This document shows, piece after piece, positions 15,057 to 22,559 of a stretch of DNA of 23,711 nt (position 1 is the first letter of the stretch; each line of letters starts with the position of its first letter). The stretch is from Thermoplasmata archaeon (GTDB taxonomy: Archaea; Thermoplasmatota; E2; DHVEG-1): assembly GCA_030637965.1 (NCBI GenBank), contig DAOWFO010000066.1, positions 1 to 23,711 on the forward strand, in the 5' to 3' direction. The position numbers were made by a program, and so were the translations under genes. A model generated the notes under the pieces. It did no database searches and was not told the DNA's origin. It saw nothing but the letters and a program-made list of their open reading frames with translations.

Positions 15057-15815
15057 CTATATCATTCCTCGCCCATAACAAAGATTTTTATAAAATTCAC
15101 CTAATGAAGTATTGTATTCTCCATCATACCCAGTATTAATGTCTTCATCATCTTCATTGTTTTCTTCTGGTTCTTCCACCATATAGATATAATATGTATA
15201 TTTTGCCTTTAACTCAAATTCATTTCCCTGATCCCTTAAAAATTTCAAGGGCCTCAATATCCTTTCTCCAGTTTCCACACTAACTTCTGCGTTAAAGGAT
15301 GCGGCGTTTTCACCTGAAAACATTCCATCTATTATACTTTCAGCATCTGTCATATCCTCAGCTAAAACATAATCTGAAGAAGGTATATCATTCAATTTAT
15401 AATTGAATGTTAAATTTCCGCTCCCCTTACTCGATTCCGTTGTAGATTCTCTACCCTGGAGACCAATATCTGAAGTTAATGTATCTTCGCCTTTCTTAAT
15501 GAGAAGGCCATATGTATTATCATCTTCCCAATTGATATGAACTTCAACGCTTGTTAAGATACTTCCAAATGGGGAAGTAATGGTAAATGAATCAGAGTAT
15601 GGGGAATTTTTTCCAGCATATAAACTATCTCCTATTGTAGTTTCACCGGAGTTTATTGACCATGAATAGTAATATGATTTGTATTCTGGCTCGGTATCGC
15701 CAGCTTTAATATCTTCTGTATCAGGTGAAGTATAAACAGCAACTCCTACAGCTGCAATAACCAATATTACAACTCCTGCAACTAATATCAGTTTGTCATT
15801 TTTCTTTAAGTCCAT
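15057..15815 (-). CDS. Membrane-anchored extracytoplasmic protein of unknown function
   Basis: 252 residues: one N-terminal transmembrane helix or uncleaved signal anchor (about 9-28, KLILVAGVVILVIAAVGVAV) after a short charged start, so the rest should face outside. The body is beta-rich with Ser/Thr/Gly-rich turns (residues about 45-210) and resembles no family I can name. An acidic stretch EEPEENNEDDED (about 214-226) near the C-terminus suggests a linker or calcium-binding segment. GGTG lies about 5 nt before the ATG, and an AT-rich TATA-like box lies around 15840-15850. Same strand as the caspase-like lipoprotein upstream but separated by 213 nt, so probably its own transcript. Confidence 0.7.
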   Translation of the reverse strand: MDLKKNDKLILVAGVVILVIAAVGVAVYTSPDTEDIKAGDTEPEYKSYYYSWSINSGETTIGDSLYAGKNSPYSDSFTITSPFGSILTSVEVHINWEDDNTYGLLIKKGEDTLTSDIGLQGRESTTESSKGSGNLTFNYKLNDIPSSDYVLAEDMTDAESIIDGMFSGENAASFNAEVSVETGERILRPLKFLRDQGNEFELKAKYTYYIYMVEEPEENNEDDEDINTGYDGEYNTSLGEFYKNLCYGRGMI

Positions 15816-16028
15816 ATATACACCATTATGGTTTATAATTATATATTAAATTCTATTAATCTCTAATTATAAGTATATTTACACCTTTATTAAGTTTTTT
15901 CATTCTCCAATTTATGGTTATATTTTAAAAATTTAAATAATAAAAAATCCTCATTAAAAATATTATATAATAAATGTATAAATCTCTAAATGATAGAATA
16001 TTAAAAACTAATTTTATAGAATTTAAAT

Positions 16029-17327
16029 TTAATCCCCTAATATCATTCCCTTCTTGCTACGTAGAGGTCCTCTACCAGGATATTGGTCATTGATTTGGGG
16101 TTCCATTTTTTTATAATCATCAAGGTTTCTATCTGTTTTTAGAATATATGAGGTATAATAGAAAGCCTCTTCAACAGTGACTTTTCCATCTTTTTGGAAT
16201 TTAAAAGATGGTGGTTTTCCCATATTAAGAAATCCTGATTTAAAGCCGTCTGCTTCACCAGTTTTTATACCATCAAACCAAATAATAGTAAATAATGGAC
16301 CTCGTGTTGTGCTTGCATATCCTGGTCTAAATTTACTGGACCCAGTTAATACGATTCTACCCGAATTAGGTATATCTGATCGCATAAGGAAAAACGTGGG
16401 AAAATTATATATTATTTTATCTGCAAAGCCACCACTAAAACAAGCATCAATAATAATACATGTTTTCTCTGATCTTAAATCATATAAAAGCTCCCCTAGT
16501 TCGCGATCAGAAATTATTTCATCCCACAGGAATAATGCACTACTTTCCAAAACCTTTCCACCTGTTATCTCATCATTTTCATTACCATAACCATGACCAA
16601 AAAACCAAATGAACACTTCACTGTCCACAAAATTATTGGATTCCTCAATAACATGGTTTAAAATCATAACTACATTTTCTTTTGTTGCACCACCGTAGTT
16701 TATATCATATTTGTGATTTCTCTCCTCCAATGTCTCCATACGATCACTATATCCATTATCATCCCTTATCCATCCATCATCAAAAAGAATGAATATATTG
16801 GCTGTAGAATAACCGTAATTTTCTATGAAATATGCAGCCATATCCTCTGCTAAGTTTAGACCGCCATTACCTAATTTTTTTTCATCATCTATAGGACTAT
16901 TGGCCGTTGCCACAAAAACAGCCCATTTATGAGCATCAGATTCTAAAGTTTCTGGGTTATCAACGGTTATAGTTATCTTATCAATAACTGAGTAATCAAT
17001 ACCATCCCATGCACGTACACAAATGTTGTAAGGACCGTCATTAACCTGATAGGTTATCCAATCAAAACTCCAGTTTATCATACCTTCAACAACGTTCCAA
17101 TCACTATCATTAATTGAAATTTCTACTCTTTTCAAGTTATTATCTCCGTCTTTATCAAAAGAAATTCCGTATATCTTAACTAATCCGGAAACAGCCATTC
17201 TATTAGTAGGGTAAATAATCTCTACAGAAGGGATTTCGTTTCCATTACTGTTTTCCTCCAAACATCCAGAAAAAAGGGGTATTGCCATTAAAATAATCAA
17301 CATTAATGATATGGCTTTCTTTTGCAT
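16029..17327 (-). CDS. Caspase/legumain-like cysteine peptidase lipoprotein with Ig-like domain
   Basis: 432 residues. A signal peptide ends in the lipobox LFSGC (lipidated Cys at 22), so it is probably tethered to the outer face of the membrane. Residues about 33-123 form an Ig-like domain (VEIIYPTNRM, RVEISINDSDW, VRAWDGIDYS). Residues about 133-350 form a clan CD peptidase domain: WAVFVATANSP first strand, catalytic H245 in WFFGHGYGN, and catalytic C296 in IIIDACFSGGFAD, the caspase-hemoglobinase spacing and motifs. A region of about 80 residues follows, with KDGKVTVEEAFYY, as in legumain-like C13 proteins of archaea. The catalytic pair is intact, so activity is plausible; substrate is unknown. 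A TATA-like stretch lies around 17345-17362 and only a weak SD precedes the ATG. Confidence 0.85.
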   Translation of the reverse strand: MQKKAISLMLIILMAIPLFSGCLEENSNGNEIPSVEIIYPTNRMAVSGLVKIYGISFDKDGDNNLKRVEISINDSDWNVVEGMINWSFDWITYQVNDGPYNICVRAWDGIDYSVIDKITITVDNPETLESDAHKWAVFVATANSPIDDEKKLGNGGLNLAEDMAAYFIENYGYSTANIFILFDDGWIRDDNGYSDRMETLEERNHKYDINYGGATKENVVMILNHVIEESNNFVDSEVFIWFFGHGYGNENDEITGGKVLESSALFLWDEIISDRELGELLYDLRSEKTCIIIDACFSGGFADKIIYNFPTFFLMRSDIPNSGRIVLTGSSKFRPGYASTTRGPLFTIIWFDGIKTGEADGFKSGFLNMGKPPSFKFQKDGKVTVEEAFYYTSYILKTDRNLDDYKKMEPQINDQYPGRGPLRSKKGMILGD

Positions 17328-17422
17328 GGGATACCAATTATATTATTTTATATTTATAACTTAATAAACTTATTTAACAATCCTTACCAAAAACTAATCT
17401 ATTGACTCTAAAAATTAAAGTA

Positions 17423-18433
17423 TTAAAAAAAATTACTACCTTTAAAATGTTCAAATCCTCCATCAGGTAATATTTTTCTAGAGTTTTCCTCAATAAGATA
17501 AACTTTTCTATTTTTAATAACCCGCCCAATAGAGGTAAGAGAATTTCCCGTTTTTTCTAAACTTCTTTTTACTTTTTCAAATTTATCGGAAGAAACGGTT
17601 AATAAAAGCTCATAGTCTCCGCCAAAATGCAAACCATACTTATAAATATTCAAATTTTCCTGACTTCCAAGTTTAATTAATTCCTGAGTCAAAGGTAACT
17701 TTTCCTTCTCAATTTCGAAACCAACATTATTTAATTTCTGCAATTGATATAAAGAGGAGGACAATCCATCTGAAATATCCATGCACGAATTTATAACTTT
17801 TAATCTAGATAGAATCATTCCCTCTTTGATTCTTGGTATTGGTTCAAACAAACCTTTTAAGATTTTCTTGTTTTCAATATTATGCTGTAGTGCATAATAT
17901 CCAACACCTGCCTTGCCAAGTTTACCTGTTACAGCCACAACATCTCCTTGTTTAGCGCCTTTTCGACTCATAAACTCATCTTTTTTAACGGTGCCAAAAA
18001 CAGTTCCACAAATTGTTATATTTTGATTTTCTTTGGTATCGCCTCCAACTATTGAGGTTTCGTACAATGTTGCACAAAAATCCGCACCCTTAATCATTTC
18101 CTTAAGATATATTTCATGAGTTTTTTTTGGCAATCCTAGGGATAAAACCATTCCTAAAGGTTTACCTCCTTTTGCAGCTATATCACTAAGATTTATCGCA
18201 ACAACAAACCATCCAATTTGCCACGGAGTCATCTTTTTAGATATATGTGTTTCTTCTGAAATCATATCCGTTGAAACTAGTAAATACCTATCTTTAAATT
18301 CAAAAGCAGCACAATCATCACCTATACCTATAGCCTCAGTGCCTTTAGATAAGATACGATAAATTAGTTGTATTGCTTTTCGTTCCCCCAAATCTGAAAT
18401 CCGTTTCACAATAAGACACAAGGTCTTTTTCAT
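17423..18433 (-). CDS. thiL: Thiamine-monophosphate kinase
   Basis: Last step of thiamine diphosphate synthesis: ATP-dependent phosphorylation of thiamine monophosphate. 336 residues with all ThiL landmarks: GIGDDCA (36-42), STDM (54-57), NLSDIAAKGGKP (81-92), GGDT (130-133), MDISDGL (218-224) and a C-terminal GGDYELL. The aspartates of these motifs bind the magnesium ions and phosphates. The ATG has no SD; a TATA-like element about 20 nt upstream suggests a very short or absent leader. The first 12 residues are longer than in most ThiL, and a GTG at codon 9 is an alternative start. Divergent from purM across 55 nt. Confidence 0.93.
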   Translation of the reverse strand: MKKTLCLIVKRISDLGERKAIQLIYRILSKGTEAIGIGDDCAAFEFKDRYLLVSTDMISEETHISKKMTPWQIGWFVVAINLSDIAAKGGKPLGMVLSLGLPKKTHEIYLKEMIKGADFCATLYETSIVGGDTKENQNITICGTVFGTVKKDEFMSRKGAKQGDVVAVTGKLGKAGVGYYALQHNIENKKILKGLFEPIPRIKEGMILSRLKVINSCMDISDGLSSSLYQLQKLNNVGFEIEKEKLPLTQELIKLGSQENLNIYKYGLHFGGDYELLLTVSSDKFEKVKRSLEKTGNSLTSIGRVIKNRKVYLIEENSRKILPDGGFEHFKGSNFF

Positions 18434-18445
18434 TCAAAAAGTTTA

Positions 18446-18483
18446 TCACATATATTGTGTTTTAGCGATTTATTCGCGAGGCG
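18446..18483. promoter_or_regulatory. Divergent thiL/purM promoter
   Basis: CACATATATTGTG (18448-18460) is nearly palindromic and can serve as TATA box in both directions: about 20 nt before the thiL ATG and about 35 nt before the purM start. GAGGCG (18478-18483) lies 5 nt before the purM TTG and acts as its likely SD. Confidence 0.4.
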
Positions 18484-18488
18484 TTACT

Positions 18489-19514
18489 TTGAAGAAGTTA
18501 ACTTATGTAGAAAGTGGAGTTGATATCGAAAAGGAAGAAAAAGCAATAAAAGGAATCCTATCAAATATTAAATCAAAAAGAAAAGGGATTGGACGACCTC
18601 TTGGCGGACATTATGCAGGCATTATCGAGTTTGGTGAAAATGCTCTTGTTTTGTGCACTGATGGTGTAGGCAGTAAGGTGAAAATAGCATCCTATCTCAG
18701 AAAATGGGATACCATAGGTATAGATTGTATCGCCATGAATGTAAATGATGCAATTTGTGTTGGAGCCGAACCTCTTGCATTTGTAGATTATTTAGCAATA
18801 GATGATCCTAAACCTGAAATTACAAAAGAAATTGGAAAGGGACTTGAGGATGGTGCAAAACTATCAAACATATCTATCATTGGCGGAGAAACCGCATCAC
18901 TTCCAGAAATTATTAATGGTTTTGATCTTGCTGGAACATGTCTTGCATATGTAAAAAAAAGTGAAATCGTCACAGGCGAAAAGATATCTCCAGGTGATAT
19001 AATAATTGGATTAAAAAGTAGCGGTATACATTCAAATGGATATACTCTTGCGAGAAAAATCATTGAACAGTCGGATTTTTCTTACAATAGTTATTTTCCT
19101 AATGGAATATATCCAAATAAGAAAATAGGTGACATTCTTCTCACCCCAACCAAGATATATGTTAAAGAAATAATTGAACTTCTAAAGAAAGTAAAGGTTC
19201 ATGGACTTGCACATATAACCGGTGGCGGATTGAAAAATTTTCCAAGGTTGAAAAAAAATGTGAAGTTTGTTATCCACGATCCATTAGACGTGCAACCCAT
19301 TTTTAAGTTCCTTCAAAAATATGGAAACATTGACGATGAGGAAATGTATAAAACATTTAACATGGGAATGGGATTTGCTATAATAACTAATGAAAGGGAT
19401 GTAGAAGAAACAATTGAAATTCTAAAAATTCTATCTCATAGTGAAGTTAAGATCGTCGGAAGGATTGAAAAAGGGAGAGGCATTTCAGTTCCGACGCTGG
19501 GACTGAATTATTAA
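18489..19514 (+). CDS. purM: Phosphoribosylformylglycinamidine cyclo-ligase (AIR synthetase)
   Basis: Fifth step of purine synthesis: ATP-dependent closure of FGAM to aminoimidazole ribotide, also the precursor of the thiamine pyrimidine. 341 residues with the family motifs LTYVESGVDI (start), GGHYAGI (39-45), LCTDGVGSKVKIA (55-67), AMNVNDAICVGAEPLAFVDY (82-101), IIGGETA, GLKSSGIHSNGYTLAR and AHITGGGLKNFPR. The start is TTG: no in-frame ATG lies upstream, the motif LTYxxxGVDI begins at residue 4 as in other PurM, and GAGGCG is 5 nt upstream. Same superfamily as the divergent ThiL. Convergent with the next gene, with only 3 nt between the stop codons. Confidence 0.95.
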   Translation: MKKLTYVESGVDIEKEEKAIKGILSNIKSKRKGIGRPLGGHYAGIIEFGENALVLCTDGVGSKVKIASYLRKWDTIGIDCIAMNVNDAICVGAEPLAFVDYLAIDDPKPEITKEIGKGLEDGAKLSNISIIGGETASLPEIINGFDLAGTCLAYVKKSEIVTGEKISPGDIIIGLKSSGIHSNGYTLARKIIEQSDFSYNSYFPNGIYPNKKIGDILLTPTKIYVKEIIELLKKVKVHGLAHITGGGLKNFPRLKKNVKFVIHDPLDVQPIFKFLQKYGNIDDEEMYKTFNMGMGFAIITNERDVEETIEILKILSHSEVKIVGRIEKGRGISVPTLGLNY

Positions 19515-19517
19515 TTT

Positions 19518-20261
19518 TTAAAGTAATAAAAGAAAAATAAGCCCCACAAGAATTGGTTGATGAAGGAAATATATTATAAGGGAATGTCTCCCTAAAAAGC
19601 ATAATGATTTTACTATCAAATAACATGATCGATCTTTGAGATGATATTGTCTTTTTGCATTAGGATAAATAAAATTTCCAATCGCCATTCCTATCATAAC
19701 AACTCCAAACCATGGTAGGAGAGGGAAATAGTCTATAGTAAAGAATCGACGAGGTAAGAATCCAAGTGGTATTAACCAATTAAAATCAAAAGTGAGTAAC
19801 TTCAGATAAGATCCAATACCGATTAACAAAAAACCAAGAATGAGATTTCCCACTCTTAAACGTATAAAAGGAAGTGAAATAATAATTGAAACTCCTATAC
19901 AGTGAAGTATTCCAAAAATTATAAAACGTTCTGGAATATAAATCCATGATACTACAGTGACAATCATTCCTAATAACAAAATCATTATCCCTCTTCTTAG
20001 AAATTTCAATTTAATCTCCTTTTTTGACATGCTTTGTTGGGCCTTTGAGTAGCTAATTGTAAGAGCAATGCCAACTAGAATAATAAAAACAGATGCTGTA
20101 ATATAAGCTACATATACCATTGGTCCTGAATATAACCTTATTTTGGCAAGAGAGTAGTGGTTTAGATCGTACAAAAAATGGAATAAAATCATGATTATTA
20201 TTGCCAATCCACGTAACAGATCGATTTCCCACAATCTACCATCGTTTTTTTTCAGAATCAA
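19518..20261 (-). CDS. DUF1624 (heparan-alpha-glucosaminide N-acetyltransferase-like) membrane protein
   Basis: 247-residue polytopic membrane protein with about seven hydrophobic helices. The N-terminal signature WEIDLLRGLAIIIMILFHFL with a following DL is diagnostic of this acyltransferase-like family; the conserved R, D and H residues lie at the membrane face, and HSLIIYFLHQP near the end is also typical. The family is presumed to transfer acyl groups across the membrane onto sugars or lipids; substrate unknown. The start codon is TTG at 20261, with no SD. A minus-strand GGTTTAATATAC box about 30 nt upstream supports an almost leaderless mRNA starting there. The next start candidate, TTG at residue 10, would cut into the signature. 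Confidence 0.8.
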   Translation of the reverse strand: MILKKNDGRLWEIDLLRGLAIIIMILFHFLYDLNHYSLAKIRLYSGPMVYVAYITASVFIILVGIALTISYSKAQQSMSKKEIKLKFLRRGIMILLLGMIVTVVSWIYIPERFIIFGILHCIGVSIIISLPFIRLRVGNLILGFLLIGIGSYLKLLTFDFNWLIPLGFLPRRFFTIDYFPLLPWFGVVMIGMAIGNFIYPNAKRQYHLKDRSCYLIVKSLCFLGRHSLIIYFLHQPILVGLIFLLLL

Positions 20262-20287
20262 GTAAATCTAATAGATAACTACTATTC

Positions 20288-20299
20288 GTATATTAAACC
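20288..20299 (-). promoter_or_regulatory. TATA box of the DUF1624 gene
   Basis: Minus-strand GGTTTAATATAC, with a BRE-like GGTT and TTTAATA, predicts a transcript start near 20266, within a few bases of the TTG start codon. It lies only 30 nt downstream of the tRNA-iMet 3' end, so tRNA read-through is also possible. Confidence 0.45.
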
Positions 20300-20327
20300 T
20301 AAACAAAAAAAAAGAATTTAAGAGGAG

Positions 20328-20402
20328 TAGCGGGGAGTGGATTCGAACCACTGATCTACGGGTTATGGGCCCGTCGGGATCTCCTGGCTACCCCACCCCG
20401 CT
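20328..20402 (-). tRNA. Initiator tRNA-Met (CAU)
   Basis: 75-nt cloverleaf on the minus strand. Acceptor AGCGGGG pairs with CCCCGCT, giving the A1-U72 pair typical of archaeal and eukaryotic initiators. The anticodon stem ACGGG/CCCGT has three consecutive G-C pairs next to the loop CCCATAA, the initiator hallmark; anticodon CAU. T arm GTGG/CCAC with TTCGAAT. No encoded CCA, no intron. Confidence 0.95.
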
Positions 20403-20428
20403 ATAAAGGGAAATATTTACTACAACAG

Positions 20429-20444
20429 AGATTTAATTAAATCT
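20429..20444 (-). promoter_or_regulatory. Promoter of initiator tRNA gene, 16-bp palindromic box
   Basis: AGATTTAATTAAATCT is a perfect 16-bp palindrome whose centre lies about 35 nt before the mature tRNA. It contains TTTAATTAAA, a plausible TATA box giving a start near 20412. Being symmetric, it could also be an operator or fire in both directions. Confidence 0.45.
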
Positions 20445-20584
20445 GTAAATACTACTTCACATACTTAAAGTTAATACTTTCCCCCAATTTATAATAATAT
20501 AATATAAATTCATTATATGAATCTATTTGATATATAATTTCCTGAAAAAAATCAAGTTGAATATTTCTTATCCATTAAAGGGCT

Positions 20585-20707
20585 ATGAACCTGGTTATAT
20601 CAATTAATTTAATAGGAATATCATTAAAGAATTTAGTAATAATGAGACATCTCTACCCCCTTTTAGATATCTTTAAAATGAACGAATTCATAAAGTTTTT
20701 ATTTTAG
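20585..20707 (+). CDS. Possible small hydrophobic protein, 40 residues
   Basis: Weak call supported by context rather than homology. The frame begins at an ATG without clear SD and encodes MNLVISINLIGISLKNLVIM, then RHLYPLLDIFKM and a short hydrophobic end. It starts about 50 nt after the TATA-like box at 20531 and ends 6 nt before a hairpin/T-tract terminator on the same strand. The unit could equally be a small non-coding RNA. No family recognised. Confidence 0.25.
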   Translation: MNLVISINLIGISLKNLVIMRHLYPLLDIFKMNEFIKFLF

Positions 20708-20712
20708 AAATA

Positions 20713-20746
20713 AGTGAAATTATATCGAAATTTTCACTCTTTTTTT
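20713..20746 (+). terminator. Hairpin plus T7 terminator, plus strand
   Basis: AGTGAAA (20713-20719) pairs with TTTCACT (20732-20738) over a 12-nt loop and is followed by C and seven T. The T tract is on the plus strand, so it does not serve the minus-strand hsp20 gene; it would end a plus-strand transcript from this intergenic region. Confidence 0.5.
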
Positions 20747-20774
20747 CTCCATTCAAAAGAAAGATCCCGATTAT

Positions 20775-21341
20775 TTAACCAATGTTTACTTTAAATCCTT
20801 CCCCAGGTGTCTTTTTTCCCTTCCGCTTTACAACAACATCTAGTACACCGTTCTTATAAGTAGCTTTTGTAGTCTTTGGCTTTACATTGCATGGAATATC
20901 CACATGTTTGTGGTATTTTCTTTTTGGATTGTCTACAGTTATTTCAAGAATATCTTCAGTTACATTTAGATCAATGTCTTCCTTCTCAACCCCGGGAATC
21001 TCAACAGTTATCGCAACATCATCATCTCCTTCAATTATATCTGTTAAAGGTTCTCTCTCATCGGAAATTACAGGTTCTCCTGTTGGAGTTTTTGTTTGAC
21101 GGTTACCAAATTCTTGAAATCTTGGTTTTCCATCTGGACCCATATTCATGCTAAATCCATGAATAAAACGTTTATTTGGTTCGAATCCGCCACGAAACAT
21201 ATCTTCAATCATATCTTTAAAATCTGTACTTTCAAACATTCTTTGCATCTCGTCAAAGATTCTTTCAAAGTCTTCATCGTCTATGAAATCAAATGGATTT
21301 TTTCGCCTTCTTCTATCTTTATCTCTATTAAATGGATCCAC
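20775..21341 (-). CDS. Hsp20/alpha-crystallin small heat-shock protein
   Basis: ATP-independent holdase that keeps unfolding proteins soluble in large oligomers. 188 residues: a long charged N-terminal region (1-95) rich in Asp, Arg and Met (FDEMQRMFES), then the alpha-crystallin domain (about 96-178: EPLTDIIEGDDDVAITVEIP, GVEKEDIDL, YKNGVLDVVVKRK). The C-terminal IxI motif is not clear (FKVNIG at the end). The start is GTG at 21341, preceded by GAGGGG about 7 nt upstream. It has its own TATA-like box (21385-21394) in the gap after dnaJ. Confidence 0.92.
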   Translation of the reverse strand: MDPFNRDKDRRRRKNPFDFIDDEDFERIFDEMQRMFESTDFKDMIEDMFRGGFEPNKRFIHGFSMNMGPDGKPRFQEFGNRQTKTPTGEPVISDEREPLTDIIEGDDDVAITVEIPGVEKEDIDLNVTEDILEITVDNPKRKYHKHVDIPCNVKPKTTKATYKNGVLDVVVKRKGKKTPGEGFKVNIG

Positions 21342-21384
21342 TTAAGGTCCCCCTCATTATTCTATATCTTTATTTAATAATTCC

Positions 21385-21402
21385 ATTATATAATATTTTC
21401 GG
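21385..21402 (-). promoter_or_regulatory. Promoter of hsp20
   Basis: Minus-strand CCGAAAATATTATATAAT has a BRE-like CCGAAAAT followed by a TATA box, about 45-50 nt before the GTG start, so hsp20 can be transcribed separately from dnaJ. Confidence 0.45.
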
Positions 21403-21406
21403 TTTA

Positions 21407-22495
21407 TCATTTTTTAAACTCATCATTTAATTCTTCTAATAAATGTTTTGCTTTTTTACTAAGTTTTCTTGGTGTATCAATATGAATTTCAACATATAAA
21501 TCTCCATAACCTCTACCATGTAAAAATGGCATACCTTTCTTTCTAATTCTGAATACCTCCCCGTTTTGAGTTCCTTCTGGAACTCTTAACTTCTCGATAC
21601 TTCCATCGATCGTTTCAATATCTATTTTTGTGCCAAGGGAAGCCTCGGGAAATGATATCATCTTTGAAATGTAAAGATCTTTTCCCATTCTACGAAATTT
21701 TGTATGTTCTTTAATATGAACCACAATATAAAGATTGCCACTTCCCGCACTTCCAATTTCCCCTTCTCCAACTAATCTCAATTGTGATCCATCATCTATT
21801 CCATTTGGTATCTTAATATCAATATTTCTTGTTACTTGTACTTTACCACTTCCACTGCATTTTGGACAATATTTCTCAATAACTTTTCCTTCACCTCGAC
21901 ATTTATTGCATGTTGAAACTTGGGTAAACATACCAAATGTAGTTCTACTGGAATGCTTCATTTGCCCAGTTCCATTACATTGGGAACACATTTTAGGGTT
22001 TGTCCCAGGTTTTGCACCACTGCCGTTACAGTTATCACAGATTTCAGTTCTGGGAACGCGAATCTCTTTTTTTAATCCATTATATGCATCCTCAAGATCG
22101 ATTCTTACATCATATCGTAAATCTGCTCCTCTTTGTCTTGCTTGCCTTCCCCTCCCAAAACCAGCACGATGACCAAAAAATTGCTCAAAGATATCATCGA
22201 AACCAAAACTCATACCTCCAAAGATATCGCCAAAATCTACTCCTCTAAATATATCCTCAGAACTGTATTGCTGATCTATACCAGCATGGCCATATTTATC
22301 ATACATTTTTCTTTTTTCGTCATCGGATAGAACTGCATATGCCTCAGATATCTCCTTGAATTTATCCTCTGCATCTTTGCTTGGATTTTTATCTGGATGG
22401 TATTTTAACGCAAGTTTTCTATATGATTTTTTGATCTCTCTTTTATCAGCTTTTCTGTCCATACCAAGGATTTTATAATAATCTTCTTTTGTCAT
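21407..22495 (-). CDS. dnaJ: Chaperone DnaJ (Hsp40, type A)
   Basis: Co-chaperone that delivers substrates to DnaK and stimulates its ATPase. 362 residues with the full type A layout: J domain (4-66) with H33-P34-D35, a Gly/Phe-rich linker (about 75-118: FGGMSFGFDDIFEQFFG), four zinc-binding CxxCxGxG repeats starting at C153, C170, C196 and C210, then two beta-barrel substrate domains and a short C-terminal tail. The ATG has no SD; TATA-like boxes 20-40 nt upstream suggest a short or absent leader. The partners dnaK and grpE are not adjacent: hsp20 follows and a prepilin peptidase precedes. Confidence 0.96.
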   Translation of the reverse strand: MTKEDYYKILGMDRKADKREIKKSYRKLALKYHPDKNPSKDAEDKFKEISEAYAVLSDDEKRKMYDKYGHAGIDQQYSSEDIFRGVDFGDIFGGMSFGFDDIFEQFFGHRAGFGRGRQARQRGADLRYDVRIDLEDAYNGLKKEIRVPRTEICDNCNGSGAKPGTNPKMCSQCNGTGQMKHSSRTTFGMFTQVSTCNKCRGEGKVIEKYCPKCSGSGKVQVTRNIDIKIPNGIDDGSQLRLVGEGEIGSAGSGNLYIVVHIKEHTKFRRMGKDLYISKMISFPEASLGTKIDIETIDGSIEKLRVPEGTQNGEVFRIRKKGMPFLHGRGYGDLYVEIHIDTPRKLSKKAKHLLEELNDEFKK

Positions 22496-22559
22496 GATTT
22501 AAGCGTTCATAAATTAAAAACTAATATATGTGTTTTGCCCAGAAATTTAAAATTTTTCT

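Larger units (their letters stand above)
20445..20774. other. Intergenic region holding a possible plus-strand small transcription unit
   Basis: 330 nt between the initiator tRNA promoter and the hsp20 stop, very AT-rich. It contains, in order on the plus strand, a TATA-like box (TATATAAT, 20531-20538), a 40-codon reading frame (20585-20707) and a hairpin with T tract (20713-20746), listed separately. Nothing else recognised. Confidence 0.4.

Noticed and set aside
16177..16590. 137-residue plus-strand frame opposite the caspase-like gene
   Set aside because: Antisense of a gene with intact catalytic motifs; product has no domain features.
21735..22172. 145-residue plus-strand frame opposite dnaJ
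   Set aside because: Antisense of the DnaJ zinc-finger and barrel region; Pro/Leu-rich composition follows from the complement of Gly-rich codons.
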